Notes: generated by a model from the sequence alone, not told the origin. DNA of 64,000 nucleotides from Acidobacteriota bacterium (GCA_016715865.1 JADJXM010000003.1:43501-107500), one strand, 5' to 3'; positions 13,978 to 27,243 are shown, numbered from the stretch's first letter. Translations and numbers: made by a program.

Positions 13978-14955
13978 TTGTATCACGCGGTCATCGAAGA
14001 TAATCAGAAGCGAAAGGACGATGCGCTCAAGCTGGCGTTGCGGCAACGCGGCTATCTGCGAAGCCTGATCGAATACTCGGCGGCATGGGCGATCCTGAAA
14101 GGCGTTGGCGCATTGCCGCGAAACCTGGCCCTCAAAGCCGGCCAGGTGATTGGAGCGGCAGCGTATCGGCTGCTGCCGCATTTAAGTCAACATGCCGAGA
14201 TCAATCTGCAACTGGCTTTTCCGGAGATGGGCCAAGCTGAGCGTGAACGGATCCGTCAGGGCGCTTTTCGCAATCTCGGCCGTATGCTTGGCGAAATCAG
14301 CCGGTTTCCAAAGCTCAATCGCGGGAACATCGAATCGATCGTCCGCTATGACGGGATCGATAACTATCTGGCAGCAAAAGCCCAGGGGCGCGGGGTCATC
14401 CTGCTGACAGGACACATCGGTTGCTGGGAGCTGTCGGTCTTTGCGCATTCAATCTACGGTCATGAGATGTCATTTCTGGCACGGCGCGTCGACAATCCGC
14501 TGGTCGAACGCCTGGCCGACAGCTATCGCTCGCGATACGGCAATCGCAGTATCGACAAGAAAAACTCTGTCCGCGAAGTATTGAAGACATTGAAAGCAGG
14601 TGGAGTGGTCGGGATTCTGGCCGATCTCAACGCATCCCGTGAGGAAGGAGTATTCTGTGACTTTTTCGGGGTGCCAGCCTGCACGACTGCCGGCGTCGCG
14701 ACGCTGGCTCTCAGGACTGGGGCCGTTGTCCTGCCCGGATACCTGATCTGGGACGATGAGGACCGCATTCACCGCCTTCGCTTCGACCCGCCAATCGAAA
14801 CCATCAATACCGGCAACCAGAAAGAGGACGTGATCGCCAATACGGCACGTTACACCAAAGCAATCGAGACCATCATCCGCCGGCATCCCGATCAATGGCT
14901 CTGGATTCACAGGCGATGGCGGACGAGGCCGGAAGGCGAACCGGATATTTATTGA
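13978..14955 (+). CDS. Lipid A biosynthesis acyltransferase (LpxL/HtrB-like)
   Basis: A 325-residue member of the lysophospholipid acyltransferase superfamily, transferring a secondary acyl chain to lipid A precursors at the inner membrane. The catalytic HX4E motif is H146-E151 (GHIGCWEL). Other family blocks are FLARRVDNPLVERL, DLNASREEGVFCDFFG and the C-terminal HPDQWLWIHRRW. The frame starts with TTG at 13978; an in-frame TGA lies 30 nt upstream and there is no in-frame ATG before about residue 84, so TTG is likely, with AAGGA 13 nt upstream. LpxB begins 8 nt downstream, making a lipid A operon. Confidence 0.88.
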   Translation: MYHAVIEDNQKRKDDALKLALRQRGYLRSLIEYSAAWAILKGVGALPRNLALKAGQVIGAAAYRLLPHLSQHAEINLQLAFPEMGQAERERIRQGAFRNLGRMLGEISRFPKLNRGNIESIVRYDGIDNYLAAKAQGRGVILLTGHIGCWELSVFAHSIYGHEMSFLARRVDNPLVERLADSYRSRYGNRSIDKKNSVREVLKTLKAGGVVGILADLNASREEGVFCDFFGVPACTTAGVATLALRTGAVVLPGYLIWDDEDRIHRLRFDPPIETINTGNQKEDVIANTARYTKAIETIIRRHPDQWLWIHRRWRTRPEGEPDIY

Positions 14956-14962
14956 ACCTCTC

Positions 14963-16111
14963 ATGAAACTGATGATCGTGGCCGGGGAGGCGTCCGGCGA
15001 CAAACACGGCGCGAAACTGGTCTCGGCCTTGCGCGCTCAGCGTCCCGATCTCGAGTTGGAATTCTTCGGATCGGGCGACGACGAAATGCGCACCGCGGGC
15101 GTCGAGACTATCGTCGATTCGCGCGATCTGGCAATCATGGGAGCGCTTGAAGTAGCGCGTGCGCTGCCGAAATTCCTTTCTGTCTTTCGCCGGTTGCGCA
15201 AAGCCGCGCATGAGCGCAAACCCGATCTGGTCATCCTCATCGACTGGCCCGAGTTCAACCTGCGCCTGGCGAAGAAGCTCAAACGCGACGGCCACCGAAT
15301 CGTTTATTACATCAGCCCGCAAATCTGGGCATGGCGCAGTTACCGCATCAATTCAATCAAACGCAATGTCGAGAAGATGCTGGTCATCCTGCCGTTCGAG
15401 CAGGACTACTACCGTCAACACGGCGTTCAGGTCGATTACGTGGGTCATCCGCTGCTTGACAGCGTGCGAGTCACATCCTCACGGGAAGAATTCTGCACGC
15501 GACATAAACTCGATCCGACACGCCCGATCATAGCCCTGTTGCCGGGCAGTCGCCATTCAGAGTTGAGACACATTCTGCCGCCGCTGCTTGAAACCGCCGG
15601 CCTGCTGAGTCGAACCGATCCGCGACTCCAGTTGATAATGCCGCTCGCCGGGGCTTTCACACCTGACGGTATCCGCTCTGAGTTCGGAGTGACGGCAAAT
15701 CTGAGCATAATTGAACGCGACACATACAATGCTATCGCGGCGGCTGACCTTGCCATCGTTGCGAGCGGCACGGCGACGCTCGAGACGGCTATCATTGGAA
15801 CTCCGCTGATCGTCGTCTATCGGGCTTCAGTTTTGAACTGGAGGATATTCCGGCCGATGATCAACGTTCCGTTCGTCGGGATGCCGAATCTGATAGCCGG
15901 AAGCGAGATCGCGCCTGAACTGCTGCAGGACGAGCTCAACCCGCAGAGGCTGTCTGATCTGATTCGCAAAATGATCGGTGATCGTGATGGATTGCATCGA
16001 AGCCGTGAACAGTTGCGCGAAGTGCGCGTGAGGCTCGGAGAAGCCAATGCCTCTGAACGCGCGGCAGCCAGGATACTGGCCTTGCTCGGTGAGGAACACG
16101 TAACTCCGTAA
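14963..16111 (+). CDS. lpxB: Lipid-A-disaccharide synthase
   Basis: A 382-residue GT19 glycosyltransferase condensing UDP-2,3-diacylglucosamine with lipid X to form the lipid A disaccharide. The N-terminus MKLMIVAGEASGDKHGAKL is diagnostic. Further signatures are YYISPQIWAWRSYRI near residue 115, YVGHPLLDSV near 155, LLPGSRHSELRH, and the nucleotide-sugar loop VASGTATLETAIIGTPLIVVYR. Length is the family norm. The preceding acyltransferase ends 8 nt upstream. It converges with the asparaginase gene, whose stop is immediately adjacent. Confidence 0.95.
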   Translation: MKLMIVAGEASGDKHGAKLVSALRAQRPDLELEFFGSGDDEMRTAGVETIVDSRDLAIMGALEVARALPKFLSVFRRLRKAAHERKPDLVILIDWPEFNLRLAKKLKRDGHRIVYYISPQIWAWRSYRINSIKRNVEKMLVILPFEQDYYRQHGVQVDYVGHPLLDSVRVTSSREEFCTRHKLDPTRPIIALLPGSRHSELRHILPPLLETAGLLSRTDPRLQLIMPLAGAFTPDGIRSEFGVTANLSIIERDTYNAIAAADLAIVASGTATLETAIIGTPLIVVYRASVLNWRIFRPMINVPFVGMPNLIAGSEIAPELLQDELNPQRLSDLIRKMIGDRDGLHRSREQLREVRVRLGEANASERAAARILALLGEEHVTP

Positions 16112-17089
16112 TCACCCTTCGAATGAACTTCGGATCTGGTCGAGGCTGCGACCTGCGCCGAGCAGCAGCATGAGCCTGATGCGCGCTTTGTGACTCGGGA
16201 GCATGCCGCCGAGGATCGCTCCCATACGTTTCAGCTGTCTGCCGGCGCCTTCATAGGCATAAGTATCGAGGACGCGGCCGCGCGGGCATCGCGACGTGAT
16301 GATGACAGGTATTCCGGCGACGATAGCGCGATCGATCGCCGGTAATGCGGCAACCGTGACGTTGCCGCGGCCGAGCCCTTCGATGATCAGTCCCCTGGCG
16401 CCGGAGTCTACGGCGAAGTCGATGAACCTCCCGTCCGCGCCGGCATAAATCTTGATGACATCGACGCGTGTTTCGAGCACATCGGTCGGGATGATATCCC
16501 GGGTGACGGGGCGCCGGGTGACGATGACGCGGTCCTTGTCGACGAAGCCGAGCGGTCCGAAATCCCTGCTCTGGAATGTATCCGTCGATTCGGTATGAGT
16601 TTTAGTCGCCTCAGAGGCGGCGATGATCAGGCTGTCCATGGCGACGACCACGCCGAGTCCGTAAGTCATCGGGTCGATGGCTATGCGTACGGCCGAGCGA
16701 AGGTTTTCAGGCCCATCCCAGCTGAGTTCGCTGCTGTTGCGCATGGCGCCGACGAAGACGACAGGCTTCTCGGAATCGATCGTCAGATCGAGAAGACAGG
16801 CGGTCTCCTCGAGCGTATCAGTCCCGTGAGTGATGACCACGCCATCGACCGCCGGGTCGGTCAGTTTCGCCCGCACCGCCTGAGCCAGATCGAACATGCG
16901 ATCAGGTGTGACGTGCGGTCCCGGCCAGCGACCGAAATTGATCAGGTCGAAGTCGGCGATCTGATCAAGCCCGGGCACCAGTGCGACGATCTCTTCGCCA
17001 GAAAGCGCCGGCACTGCGCCGCCCGTCACAGGGTCGATGTGCATCGAGATCGTGCCGCCTGTAAAATAGATTGCAATCCGTGGTCTCAT
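16112..17089 (-). CDS. Asparaginase (type I/II family)
   Basis: A 325-residue L-asparaginase family protein, hydrolysing asparagine to aspartate and ammonia. The first catalytic motif is IYFTGGTIS near residue 7-15; the second is VVITHGTDTLEETACLLD near 85. ENLRSAVRIA and GLIIEGLGRGNV follow. Start placed at 17089 because the family begins right at this point; ATG codons at 17113 and further upstream remain open. No signal peptide is seen with this start, so it is probably cytoplasmic. The gene is divergent from ppc with only about 64 nt between starts, so promoters must overlap or lie inside the neighbour. Confidence 0.85.
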   Translation of the reverse strand: MRPRIAIYFTGGTISMHIDPVTGGAVPALSGEEIVALVPGLDQIADFDLINFGRWPGPHVTPDRMFDLAQAVRAKLTDPAVDGVVITHGTDTLEETACLLDLTIDSEKPVVFVGAMRNSSELSWDGPENLRSAVRIAIDPMTYGLGVVVAMDSLIIAASEATKTHTESTDTFQSRDFGPLGFVDKDRVIVTRRPVTRDIIPTDVLETRVDVIKIYAGADGRFIDFAVDSGARGLIIEGLGRGNVTVAALPAIDRAIVAGIPVIITSRCPRGRVLDTYAYEGAGRQLKRMGAILGGMLPSHKARIRLMLLLGAGRSLDQIRSSFEG

Positions 17090-17153
17090 ATTGAAGGCGA
17101 GATTATCGAACATGCCCTTGCCCATGACAAGCAGAAGCAGAAGAATAGATGAC

Positions 17154-20096
<2,943 letters not shown>

Positions 20097-20159
20097 TAGA
20101 AAATCATCCACAAAGTTAAACATGAATCTTCGATTCTCCACCGAAGATGAAAAAGTCCC

Positions 20160-20233
20160 GTATTATCTCTGTGATCTCTGTGACTCTGTGGTTTAATCTC
20201 ACCACAGAGTCACAGAGATCACAGAGATAATAC
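20160..20233. repeat. Perfect 33-bp hairpin with 8-nt loop
   Basis: Arms 20160-20192 and 20201-20233 are complementary at every position, with loop TTAATCTC. Each arm is made of the near-repeat CTCTGTGAT/CTCTGTGAC (9-nt unit). It lies 63 nt after ppc and 60 nt before the P1 peptidase start, both on the plus strand. No U-tract follows. It would fold as an extended RNA hairpin or extrude as a cruciform. Confidence 0.95.
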
Positions 20234-20293
20234 AGACCATTTTCAGAGCAGTGCACAAAGATTGCACGAAGGCAGGAAAATATCCTCAATCAG

Positions 20294-21517
20294 ATGAACA
20301 GCAGATCTCGAATTCACGACTTGAAAATGATGCGCTTCGCCCTGATTATTCTGATTGCGGCGTCGGCGTTCTTATCGGGCAGTCAAGCCATGACCCAGAA
20401 CAATATTCAACCATCGCGCCCGCGAGCGCGTGATATAGGCCTGGTCGTCGGCATATTGCCGGTCGGGCCTGACAATGCGATCACTGACGTTTCGGGCGTC
20501 CGCGTGGGCCAGTTCACCCTGAAGAGGGGAGACAACGTGCGGACAGGCGTGACGGCGATACTTCCGCATGGAGGAAACCTCTTTCAACTGAAAGTCCCGG
20601 CCGCCATTCACCTCGGCAATGCATTCGGCAAACTGATGGGGTCGACGCAGGTCAATGAGCTGGGTGAAATCGAAACACCAATCCTGTTGACCAACACGCT
20701 CAACGTGCCCCGGGTCGCCGATGCGCTGATCGACTGGATGCTGGCGCTTCCTGAAAATGGCGATGTACGATCGATCAATCCCTTGGTCGGAGAGACCAAT
20801 GACGGATTTCTCAACGACATTCGTGGTCGCCACGTCGGGCGCGATGAAGTCTTCACAGCATTGCGGAATGCAAAGTCGGGACCCGTTGAAGAAGGATCAG
20901 TCGGAGCAGGAACCGGGACAGTCGCCTTCGGCTTCAAAGGAGGCATCGGAACGGCGTCCCGGGTTCTGCCGGTGGGCCTCGGCGGATTCACAGTCGGCGT
21001 TCTGGTGCAATCGAATTACGGCGGAGTGCTGACGATCAATGGAGCCCCTGTTGGAAGGGAGCTTGGCAGGTACTATCTGAAGGAACAGCTCGAGCCACGG
21101 CGCAGCCGTTCAGGAGCAGGAGAGTCGGGCGATCGCGCCGACGGATCCATCATCATGGTCGTCGCGACCGATGCGCCGATGGACCACCGCAATCTCAAGC
21201 GACTCGCCGCCCGCGCAATGCTTGGACTCTCACGGACCGGCTCGCCTTCGACCAACGGCAGCGGAGATTACGTGATCGCCTTCAGCACCGCTCAACAAAA
21301 CCTGATTCGCACAGGCGACCGGTTGCGCGAAACCCGCACCATCGGCAACGATGCTGCTTCCCCGCTTTTCCAGGCGGTGGTCGAGGCGACTGAAGAAGCG
21401 ATCTATAATTCGCTTCTTCGTGCAACGACTGTCATCGGGTACAATGGCCGTCGAATCGACGCATTGCCAATCGACCAGACGCTTGAAATTTTGAAGAGAT
21501 ATGGTGCGGTGAAGTGA
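20294..21517 (+). CDS. P1 family (DmpA/BapA-type) aminopeptidase, exported
   Basis: A 407-residue member of peptidase family P1 (S58), N-terminal nucleophile hydrolases that self-cleave and act as beta-peptidyl or D-/L-aminopeptidases. An N-terminal hydrophobic segment (MMRFALIILIAASAFLSG) suggests export. Family blocks: VGILPVGPDNAITDVSGVRVGQ, LNVPRVADALIDW, GAGTGTVAFGFKGGIGTASR, and the likely autocleavage point in DGSIIMVVATDAP (serine near residue 285). Start could be the ATG at 20294 or the MM pair 11 codons later. Its leader carries the long hairpin at 20160-20233, and the gene is followed by another hairpin (21530-21602). Confidence 0.88.
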   Translation: MNSRSRIHDLKMMRFALIILIAASAFLSGSQAMTQNNIQPSRPRARDIGLVVGILPVGPDNAITDVSGVRVGQFTLKRGDNVRTGVTAILPHGGNLFQLKVPAAIHLGNAFGKLMGSTQVNELGEIETPILLTNTLNVPRVADALIDWMLALPENGDVRSINPLVGETNDGFLNDIRGRHVGRDEVFTALRNAKSGPVEEGSVGAGTGTVAFGFKGGIGTASRVLPVGLGGFTVGVLVQSNYGGVLTINGAPVGRELGRYYLKEQLEPRRSRSGAGESGDRADGSIIMVVATDAPMDHRNLKRLAARAMLGLSRTGSPSTNGSGDYVIAFSTAQQNLIRTGDRLRETRTIGNDAASPLFQAVVEATEEAIYNSLLRATTVIGYNGRRIDALPIDQTLEILKRYGAVK

Positions 21518-21529
21518 TGGGGAAATCAT

Positions 21530-21602
21530 ACTGCGGATTGCAGGACGAAACTTTTATCGACAAATCTTCGGACAGGGAGTCCGGCGTCCTGCAATCCGCA
21601 GT
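21530..21602. repeat. 18-bp perfect inverted repeat between convergent genes
   Basis: Arms 21530-21547 and 21585-21602 are perfectly complementary (core GCGGATTGCAGGACG). Inside lies a smaller hairpin, CGGAC/GTCCG, near 21569-21584. It sits between the stops of the P1 peptidase (plus) and the STAS gene (minus), so it could serve both 3' ends. No obvious T-run. Confidence 0.9.
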
Positions 21603-21607
21603 GATCA

Positions 21608-21946
21608 TTATGCAAAGCTGCTGACAGCCGCTGCTTCGTCTTCGTGGACGTCAAACACCGTCAACAACTTGGTGATCGTCAGCAGATCCTTGATCCTGGC
21701 AGTGGCATTCAACAGCTTAAGCTCGCCGTCGGCGCGCTTGACGGTCGTGTAGCTGCGAACAATCTCGCCTAGCCCGCCGCTGTCCATGTACGGAACATTA
21801 GCGAGATTGAGGACGATCTTCGTCTCTTTCCGCTCGATAAGCTGATTGATTTTGTCCTTCAAATGGACGTCACCTTCCCCGAGAAGGATCTTTCCCTCCA
21901 CATCGAGGATCGTAACGTCACCACTCTTTCGTTCTGTAATGGTCAT
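21608..21946 (-). CDS. STAS-domain anti-sigma factor antagonist
   Basis: A 112-residue single STAS domain (SpoIIAA/RsbV family). Motif MDSGGLGEIVRSY around residue 53 contains the conserved serine that is the phosphorylation site in this family. MTITERKSGDVTILDVEGKI is the typical N-terminus. GGAGG lies 6 nt upstream of the ATG. No partner kinase (RsbW) or phosphatase is adjacent, so its signalling route cannot be read from context. Confidence 0.9.
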   Translation of the reverse strand: MTITERKSGDVTILDVEGKILLGEGDVHLKDKINQLIERKETKIVLNLANVPYMDSGGLGEIVRSYTTVKRADGELKLLNATARIKDLLTITKLLTVFDVHEDEAAAVSSFA

Positions 21947-21979
21947 GCCGGGCCTCCAATGAATATTTTTTCTTGAAAA

Positions 21980-22012
<33 letters not shown>

Positions 22013-22037
22013 CCTGCCAGTGATGGCAAGCTAATAT

Positions 22038-22184
22038 GTTTCCAGTGGGAGGAAGTTTCCAGTTTCCAGTTTTCTCAGGCAGCAGATGATTGTTCCCGGT
22101 TAAACAGCTTGAGATTATTTCTTTTTTCGAACATGTTACAGATGACTGGAAACCGGAAACAGGAAACTTCTTCAACTGGAAACT
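22038..22184. repeat. Heptamer arrays TTTCCAG / ACTGGAA in inverted orientation
   Basis: Left array 22038-22074 contains TTTCCAG units; right array 22145-22184 contains ACTGGAA, ACCGGAA, ACAGGAA, then another ACTGGAA. They are near-complementary and could form a stem with a 70-nt loop. The right array ends 5 nt before the ATG of the NurA gene, so it occupies the position where a ribosome-binding site would normally be; no clear GGAGG is present. Confidence 0.85.
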
Positions 22185-22188
22185 AATC

Positions 22189-23397
22189 ATGCTCGTCCCG
22201 CAAAAAATCATCGCACAACTGAATGAAAAGTGGACACGGTTCGTCGCTTATGATGACACATATCGCAGAGAATCGAATGATTATCACCAGGCGCTCGCGC
22301 GGCTTGAAGGGATGACGAGCGCAGCCATCCTTGAGCTGCTTGATCAAAATGGGACGCCCGGAGCCCTGCCGACGGCTGAATTCGATGCGGCGCCGAATTT
22401 AAGCATGGATTTTCCGCGCAGATTCAATAATCATCAGGAGGCTCGAGACTGGGCTCACAACCAGCTGCTCGATCACATCACGTTCGCAGTCGACGGCAGT
22501 CAGATCAAGCATGATCCGGATTTCAACATCCCGGTGGCGGCTGTTCAGGTGGGATGGTTTGTAAATTATCACGCCAGAGAGGGGCATTATGAAAAAGAGC
22601 AGCAACTTGAGCTATTGGCGCCCGAGGAGTTGCTGATCGAATTCAATGGAGACCGGATCGTCTCGGAGCAGCGGATCAACACGCGCCGGTTCGAAATGGA
22701 GACGGGAGCATTGTGCGGATTGATGGAGAAGATCGCTGCAGGGCGCAAGCCGGGCGATCCGCCGCCGGTGGCGCTCTTCGACAGTTCCCTCGTCATTTCT
22801 TTCGCTGACCGTTTGCAGGAGGAGATGCGCAACCGTCACGTGGCCGCGATGCTCAAGTTGCTGCGGTGTTCTGAGGAGACGGGCATTCCGCTGGTCGGGT
22901 ATGTCGATAATTCGCATGCCCGCGACCTGACACACATGCTGACATCATGCTTCCCTGAGCTGGCCGAGGCGCGAAGGATCAATGATGCGCAGCTGCTCAA
23001 CGACCGGCTGACCTGGGGATCGCGATCACCTTTTATGATCTGTGCCCGCGGAAGCGCCGATGCGACAAAACCAGGTGTGCTCGAGGCATTCGGCAAGTAC
23101 GAACGCGGCATCGGATTCGTCTATCTCAAGACCAATGCGGCCTCGGCTCCTGCACGGCTCGAAATCCCGCTCTGGGTCTACGATCGCGGACTTCTCAATC
23201 AAGTGCTCGATATTATTCGAGCCGAAGTTGCGGTCGGCAACGGTTACCCGTATGTCATTGAAAGCGCCGATGCCGCAGCTGTGCTGACGAGGCACGATCG
23301 CGATACGTTCTATGCCATCTTTCAACGCTATGCTCAGGATAAGGGCGTAAGCGCTCGAATCTCGCAGAAATTGACCAGTAAATTCCGGCGACGATAA
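22189..23397 (+). CDS. NurA-domain nuclease
   Basis: A 402-residue protein with NurA-type nuclease features: ITFAVDGSQIKHD around residue 97-108 (Asp of the DGS motif), LFDSSLVISF near 198, and VGYVDNSHARDL near 235. These acidic blocks are the metal-binding positions of NurA. NurA normally works with the HerA ATPase in DNA end resection; no HerA is in the window. Start taken at 22189 (MLVPQKIIAQLNEKW); the open frame extends 33 codons upstream through the heptamer array. The DTD gene begins 31 nt downstream. Confidence 0.75.
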   Translation: MLVPQKIIAQLNEKWTRFVAYDDTYRRESNDYHQALARLEGMTSAAILELLDQNGTPGALPTAEFDAAPNLSMDFPRRFNNHQEARDWAHNQLLDHITFAVDGSQIKHDPDFNIPVAAVQVGWFVNYHAREGHYEKEQQLELLAPEELLIEFNGDRIVSEQRINTRRFEMETGALCGLMEKIAAGRKPGDPPPVALFDSSLVISFADRLQEEMRNRHVAAMLKLLRCSEETGIPLVGYVDNSHARDLTHMLTSCFPELAEARRINDAQLLNDRLTWGSRSPFMICARGSADATKPGVLEAFGKYERGIGFVYLKTNAASAPARLEIPLWVYDRGLLNQVLDIIRAEVAVGNGYPYVIESADAAAVLTRHDRDTFYAIFQRYAQDKGVSARISQKLTSKFRRR

Positions 23398-23428
23398 TCG
23401 CGCTCGGCATCGTGGGGGTGAAACAGAA

Positions 23429-23875
23429 ATGCGCGCGGTTCTTCAAAGAGTCATAAAGGGCAGCGTCACAGTCGAGGGGCGAATCACCGGCGCGATCGGC
23501 CCGGGACTGGTCATTCTGCTGGGCGTCGGCGATGGCGACGCGGTTGCCGATGCCGAACTGCTTGCCGGCAAGATCGCCAATCTGCGGATATTCTCCGACG
23601 CCGACGGCAAATTCAATCTCTCGGCGCTGGATGTTCAGGCAGGGATGCTCGTCATCCCGCAGTTCACGCTCTTCGCCGATTGTCGAAAAGGTCGCCGGCC
23701 GAGCTTCACCGATGCGGCACGACCCGAACTGGCCGTTCCGCTCTATGAAAAATTCGTCGAGATGCTGAGAAGCATGGGATTTGTCGTCGAGACCGGAGAG
23801 TTCCAGGCCGACATGCTGGTTGAAATTCACAATACAGGCCCGGTCACGATCTGGCTGGATACCGCAGAACCGTAA
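23429..23875 (+). CDS. dtd: D-aminoacyl-tRNA deacylase
   Basis: A 148-residue DTD, which hydrolyses D-aminoacyl-tRNAs. Starts MRAVLQRVIKGSVTVEG, as in the family. The cross-subunit Gly-cisPro motif is intact (NTGPVTIW near residue 137). The other active-site motif, normally SQFTL, reads VIPQFTLFADCRKGRRPSF, so the serine is replaced by proline while the glutamine is kept. I cannot judge from memory how common this variant is. GGGGGTG precedes the ATG by about 10 nt. It is probably co-transcribed with the NurA gene. Confidence 0.92.
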   Translation: MRAVLQRVIKGSVTVEGRITGAIGPGLVILLGVGDGDAVADAELLAGKIANLRIFSDADGKFNLSALDVQAGMLVIPQFTLFADCRKGRRPSFTDAARPELAVPLYEKFVEMLRSMGFVVETGEFQADMLVEIHNTGPVTIWLDTAEP

Positions 23876-23898
23876 GCGTCAGCGCGCGCCCCTGCCCA

Positions 23899-24360
23899 TT
23901 ACAATTTAGCATCCATTCCAACCGGACTGTATTCACCCGCGGCGTCGCTCCCCGGTGAGTGGATGCGATAACCGACATCGAATTTGATATCCGGACGCAG
24001 CGTGTGAAAGACGCTGCAATATTTGACAATCGAGAGGTTTATCGCCCGTTCAAGCTTGTCGGGGTTGATCCCCTCGCCCCAGGCGTCGAAATAGATCTGA
24101 ACATCGGTGTAATAGCGCGGTTCCGGGTTATGCCTGTGCCCGTCGAGCTTTATTTCCAGCCGCTCGAGCGGCGTGCGGACCTTCTCCATGATCACAACCA
24201 CATCGACCGCCGAACATGAACCGATCGCTTCGAGCAGAACCTCCATCGGAGTCGGCCCTGATTCTTTGTCGCCGTCGATCTTCGTTTGATGCCCGTTGCT
24301 CGAGATGCCGGTAAACTTCAAGCCGCCATCCCAATTCAGTTTGATACTCACATCACTCAT
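23899..24360 (-). CDS. OsmC-family protein
   Basis: A 153-residue OsmC/YhfA-type protein, typically a thiol-dependent peroxidase or stress protein. The two family cysteines are visible: EAIGSCSAVDVVVIMEKVR (near residue 48) and LSIVKYCSVFHTL (near 112). Starts MSDVSIKLNWDGGLKFTG. It lies 11 nt downstream of the M28 peptidase gene on the same strand. Confidence 0.85.
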   Translation of the reverse strand: MSDVSIKLNWDGGLKFTGISSNGHQTKIDGDKESGPTPMEVLLEAIGSCSAVDVVVIMEKVRTPLERLEIKLDGHRHNPEPRYYTDVQIYFDAWGEGINPDKLERAINLSIVKYCSVFHTLRPDIKFDVGYRIHSPGSDAAGEYSPVGMDAKL

Positions 24361-24371
24361 AGATTATGCCT

Positions 24372-26054
24372 CTAGGGATTCTGCCTGCCCCTTTGCGGTG
24401 CGGGCAGCGCCTTGCGCGGAAGGAGATCGTCGCGCATGGCGGCATTGTAGGCAAAGACGGCCACAACCGTCGCCATTTGAACCATATCTTCTCGCTGGAC
24501 TCGATCGACCACATCCATATTTGAGTGATGGGATCTCGAATTGTATTCCAGCCGTTCCTGAATAAACTGGAACGCTGGAAGGCCGACAGCATCGAAGGCT
24601 ACATGGTCGGTGCTCCCGACCGAGCGCGGTCCGAGGGTCGTCACGCCGAGGTCCCGCAGCGGAGCAATCCATTGCTCGAAGATACCGCGCACTGCCAGAT
24701 TCCCCTGCATCCAGATACCTCGAATCCTGCCCGTCCCGTTGTCGATATTGAAACAGGCCGTGACCTTGCCGTGGTCCGGTCTCAGTTCCATCGTCGCCGG
24801 ATTTGCGTAATGACTGCGAACGTATTCCCGAGACCCGAGCAGTCCCTGCTCCTCGCCGCCCCACAGTCCGATGCGTATCGTACGACGTGGTTTCGCGCCC
24901 GTTGCCCTGAGAATTCGCAGAGCCTCCATCATGGCTGCGCTGCCCGTTGCATTGTCTGTCGCGCCGGTGCCGGAATGGTGCGAATCGAAATGCGCTCCGA
25001 GGATAACGACCTGATCAGCGAGATCGGTGCCCGGAATCTCGGCTATCAGATTGAATCCGTTAGGGGTCGATTCTTCATGGAACTGCGCCTGTATATTCAG
25101 TTCAACCCTGACCGGGATATTCTTTTCGAGGATTCGAATCATACGATTGTAATGCTCGACCGCGACGACGACCGAGGGGGGAACCCTGCCAGCGTTTTCG
25201 TTGCGCGGACCGCCTGAACCGACAAAGATCGTTCCGCCGTCTGTACGCTGAGTCATCCACGACATATCGCTGCCGCCGGCAGACATGTCGCTGTCGCTGC
25301 CGCGATCGAAAACGGCCGCAACACCTTCAGCGAGCAGAAACGCCTGTAATTTCGGCTGGAAGGAACGGGCGCGCTGAAATTCGGCCAGCTCGCCATCCCT
25401 TCCGCCGGCAGCCGCAGATGATTCGCGTCGTCGATCAGATGGAATCGGCGTCGTCTCCGCCTCTTTCAGATCGGCTTCGTCCATCTTCAAAACAAGGCGG
25501 CCTTCCAGCATTCGAACCTGCCGGATTGATTGAAGCAGGACGATCTTCCCTCTCAATTTGCCTCTGAATTTATCAAAATCGGCTTCGGTACGAATCGGCG
25601 CATAGACAGCATCGGCGGAGATCGTTCCCGAGGTTCCGGGCGACCACGATTTCGGGTAGGCGATCAGCGGGGAGACCTGCGGTTCGATCATGGTAGCGTG
25701 GAAACGCGTCAGTGACCATCCTTTTCCGAAAGCGAACTCCTCCTCGTGAATATTTGCGAGACCCCATTCGCGAAACTTCTTCTTCGCCCACTCCCCGGCC
25801 TGTTTGATCTGGGGGGACCCCGTCAATCGGGGCCCATAAACGTCGGAGAGCCAGCTGACGTGCTCCATGACCTGCGAACGATTGAGCCCCTCATCGCGGA
25901 TCCTTGCGATCATAGCGTAATCGATCGATTCCAGCCCCCCGGCTGATCCCTGCGCCAGAGCGCCGTTGATAATCGTCAGCGAAATCGTCATAACCGCAAG
26001 CGAAGCAATCACGCTCACAACATAACTATTAATATGATTGATGAACCTCTGCAT
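24372..26054 (-). CDS. M28-family zinc aminopeptidase, exported
   Basis: A 560-residue protein with a signal peptide (hydrophobic VVSVIASLAVMTISLTII, ending GALAQ). The catalytic domain has AHFDSHHSGTGATDNATGS (first zinc ligands His, Asp) around residue 360, GLWGGEEQGLLGS (catalytic Glu), and RSHHSNMDVVDR near the C-terminus (last His ligand). A PA-type insertion lies between about 120 and 300. Start chosen at 26054 because MQRFINHINSY begins the signal peptide; the open frame extends 21 codons upstream. OsmC follows 11 nt downstream. Confidence 0.9.
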   Translation of the reverse strand: MQRFINHINSYVVSVIASLAVMTISLTIINGALAQGSAGGLESIDYAMIARIRDEGLNRSQVMEHVSWLSDVYGPRLTGSPQIKQAGEWAKKKFREWGLANIHEEEFAFGKGWSLTRFHATMIEPQVSPLIAYPKSWSPGTSGTISADAVYAPIRTEADFDKFRGKLRGKIVLLQSIRQVRMLEGRLVLKMDEADLKEAETTPIPSDRRRESSAAAGGRDGELAEFQRARSFQPKLQAFLLAEGVAAVFDRGSDSDMSAGGSDMSWMTQRTDGGTIFVGSGGPRNENAGRVPPSVVVAVEHYNRMIRILEKNIPVRVELNIQAQFHEESTPNGFNLIAEIPGTDLADQVVILGAHFDSHHSGTGATDNATGSAAMMEALRILRATGAKPRRTIRIGLWGGEEQGLLGSREYVRSHYANPATMELRPDHGKVTACFNIDNGTGRIRGIWMQGNLAVRGIFEQWIAPLRDLGVTTLGPRSVGSTDHVAFDAVGLPAFQFIQERLEYNSRSHHSNMDVVDRVQREDMVQMATVVAVFAYNAAMRDDLLPRKALPAPQRGRQNP

Positions 26055-26076
26055 CTCAGTCTCTCTTTTCAGTCGG

Positions 26077-27243
<1,167 letters not shown>

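Noticed and set aside
20126..20148. Terminator after ppc (ATCTTCG/CGAAGAT)
   Set aside because: Short 7-bp stem without a following U-tract on the plus strand.
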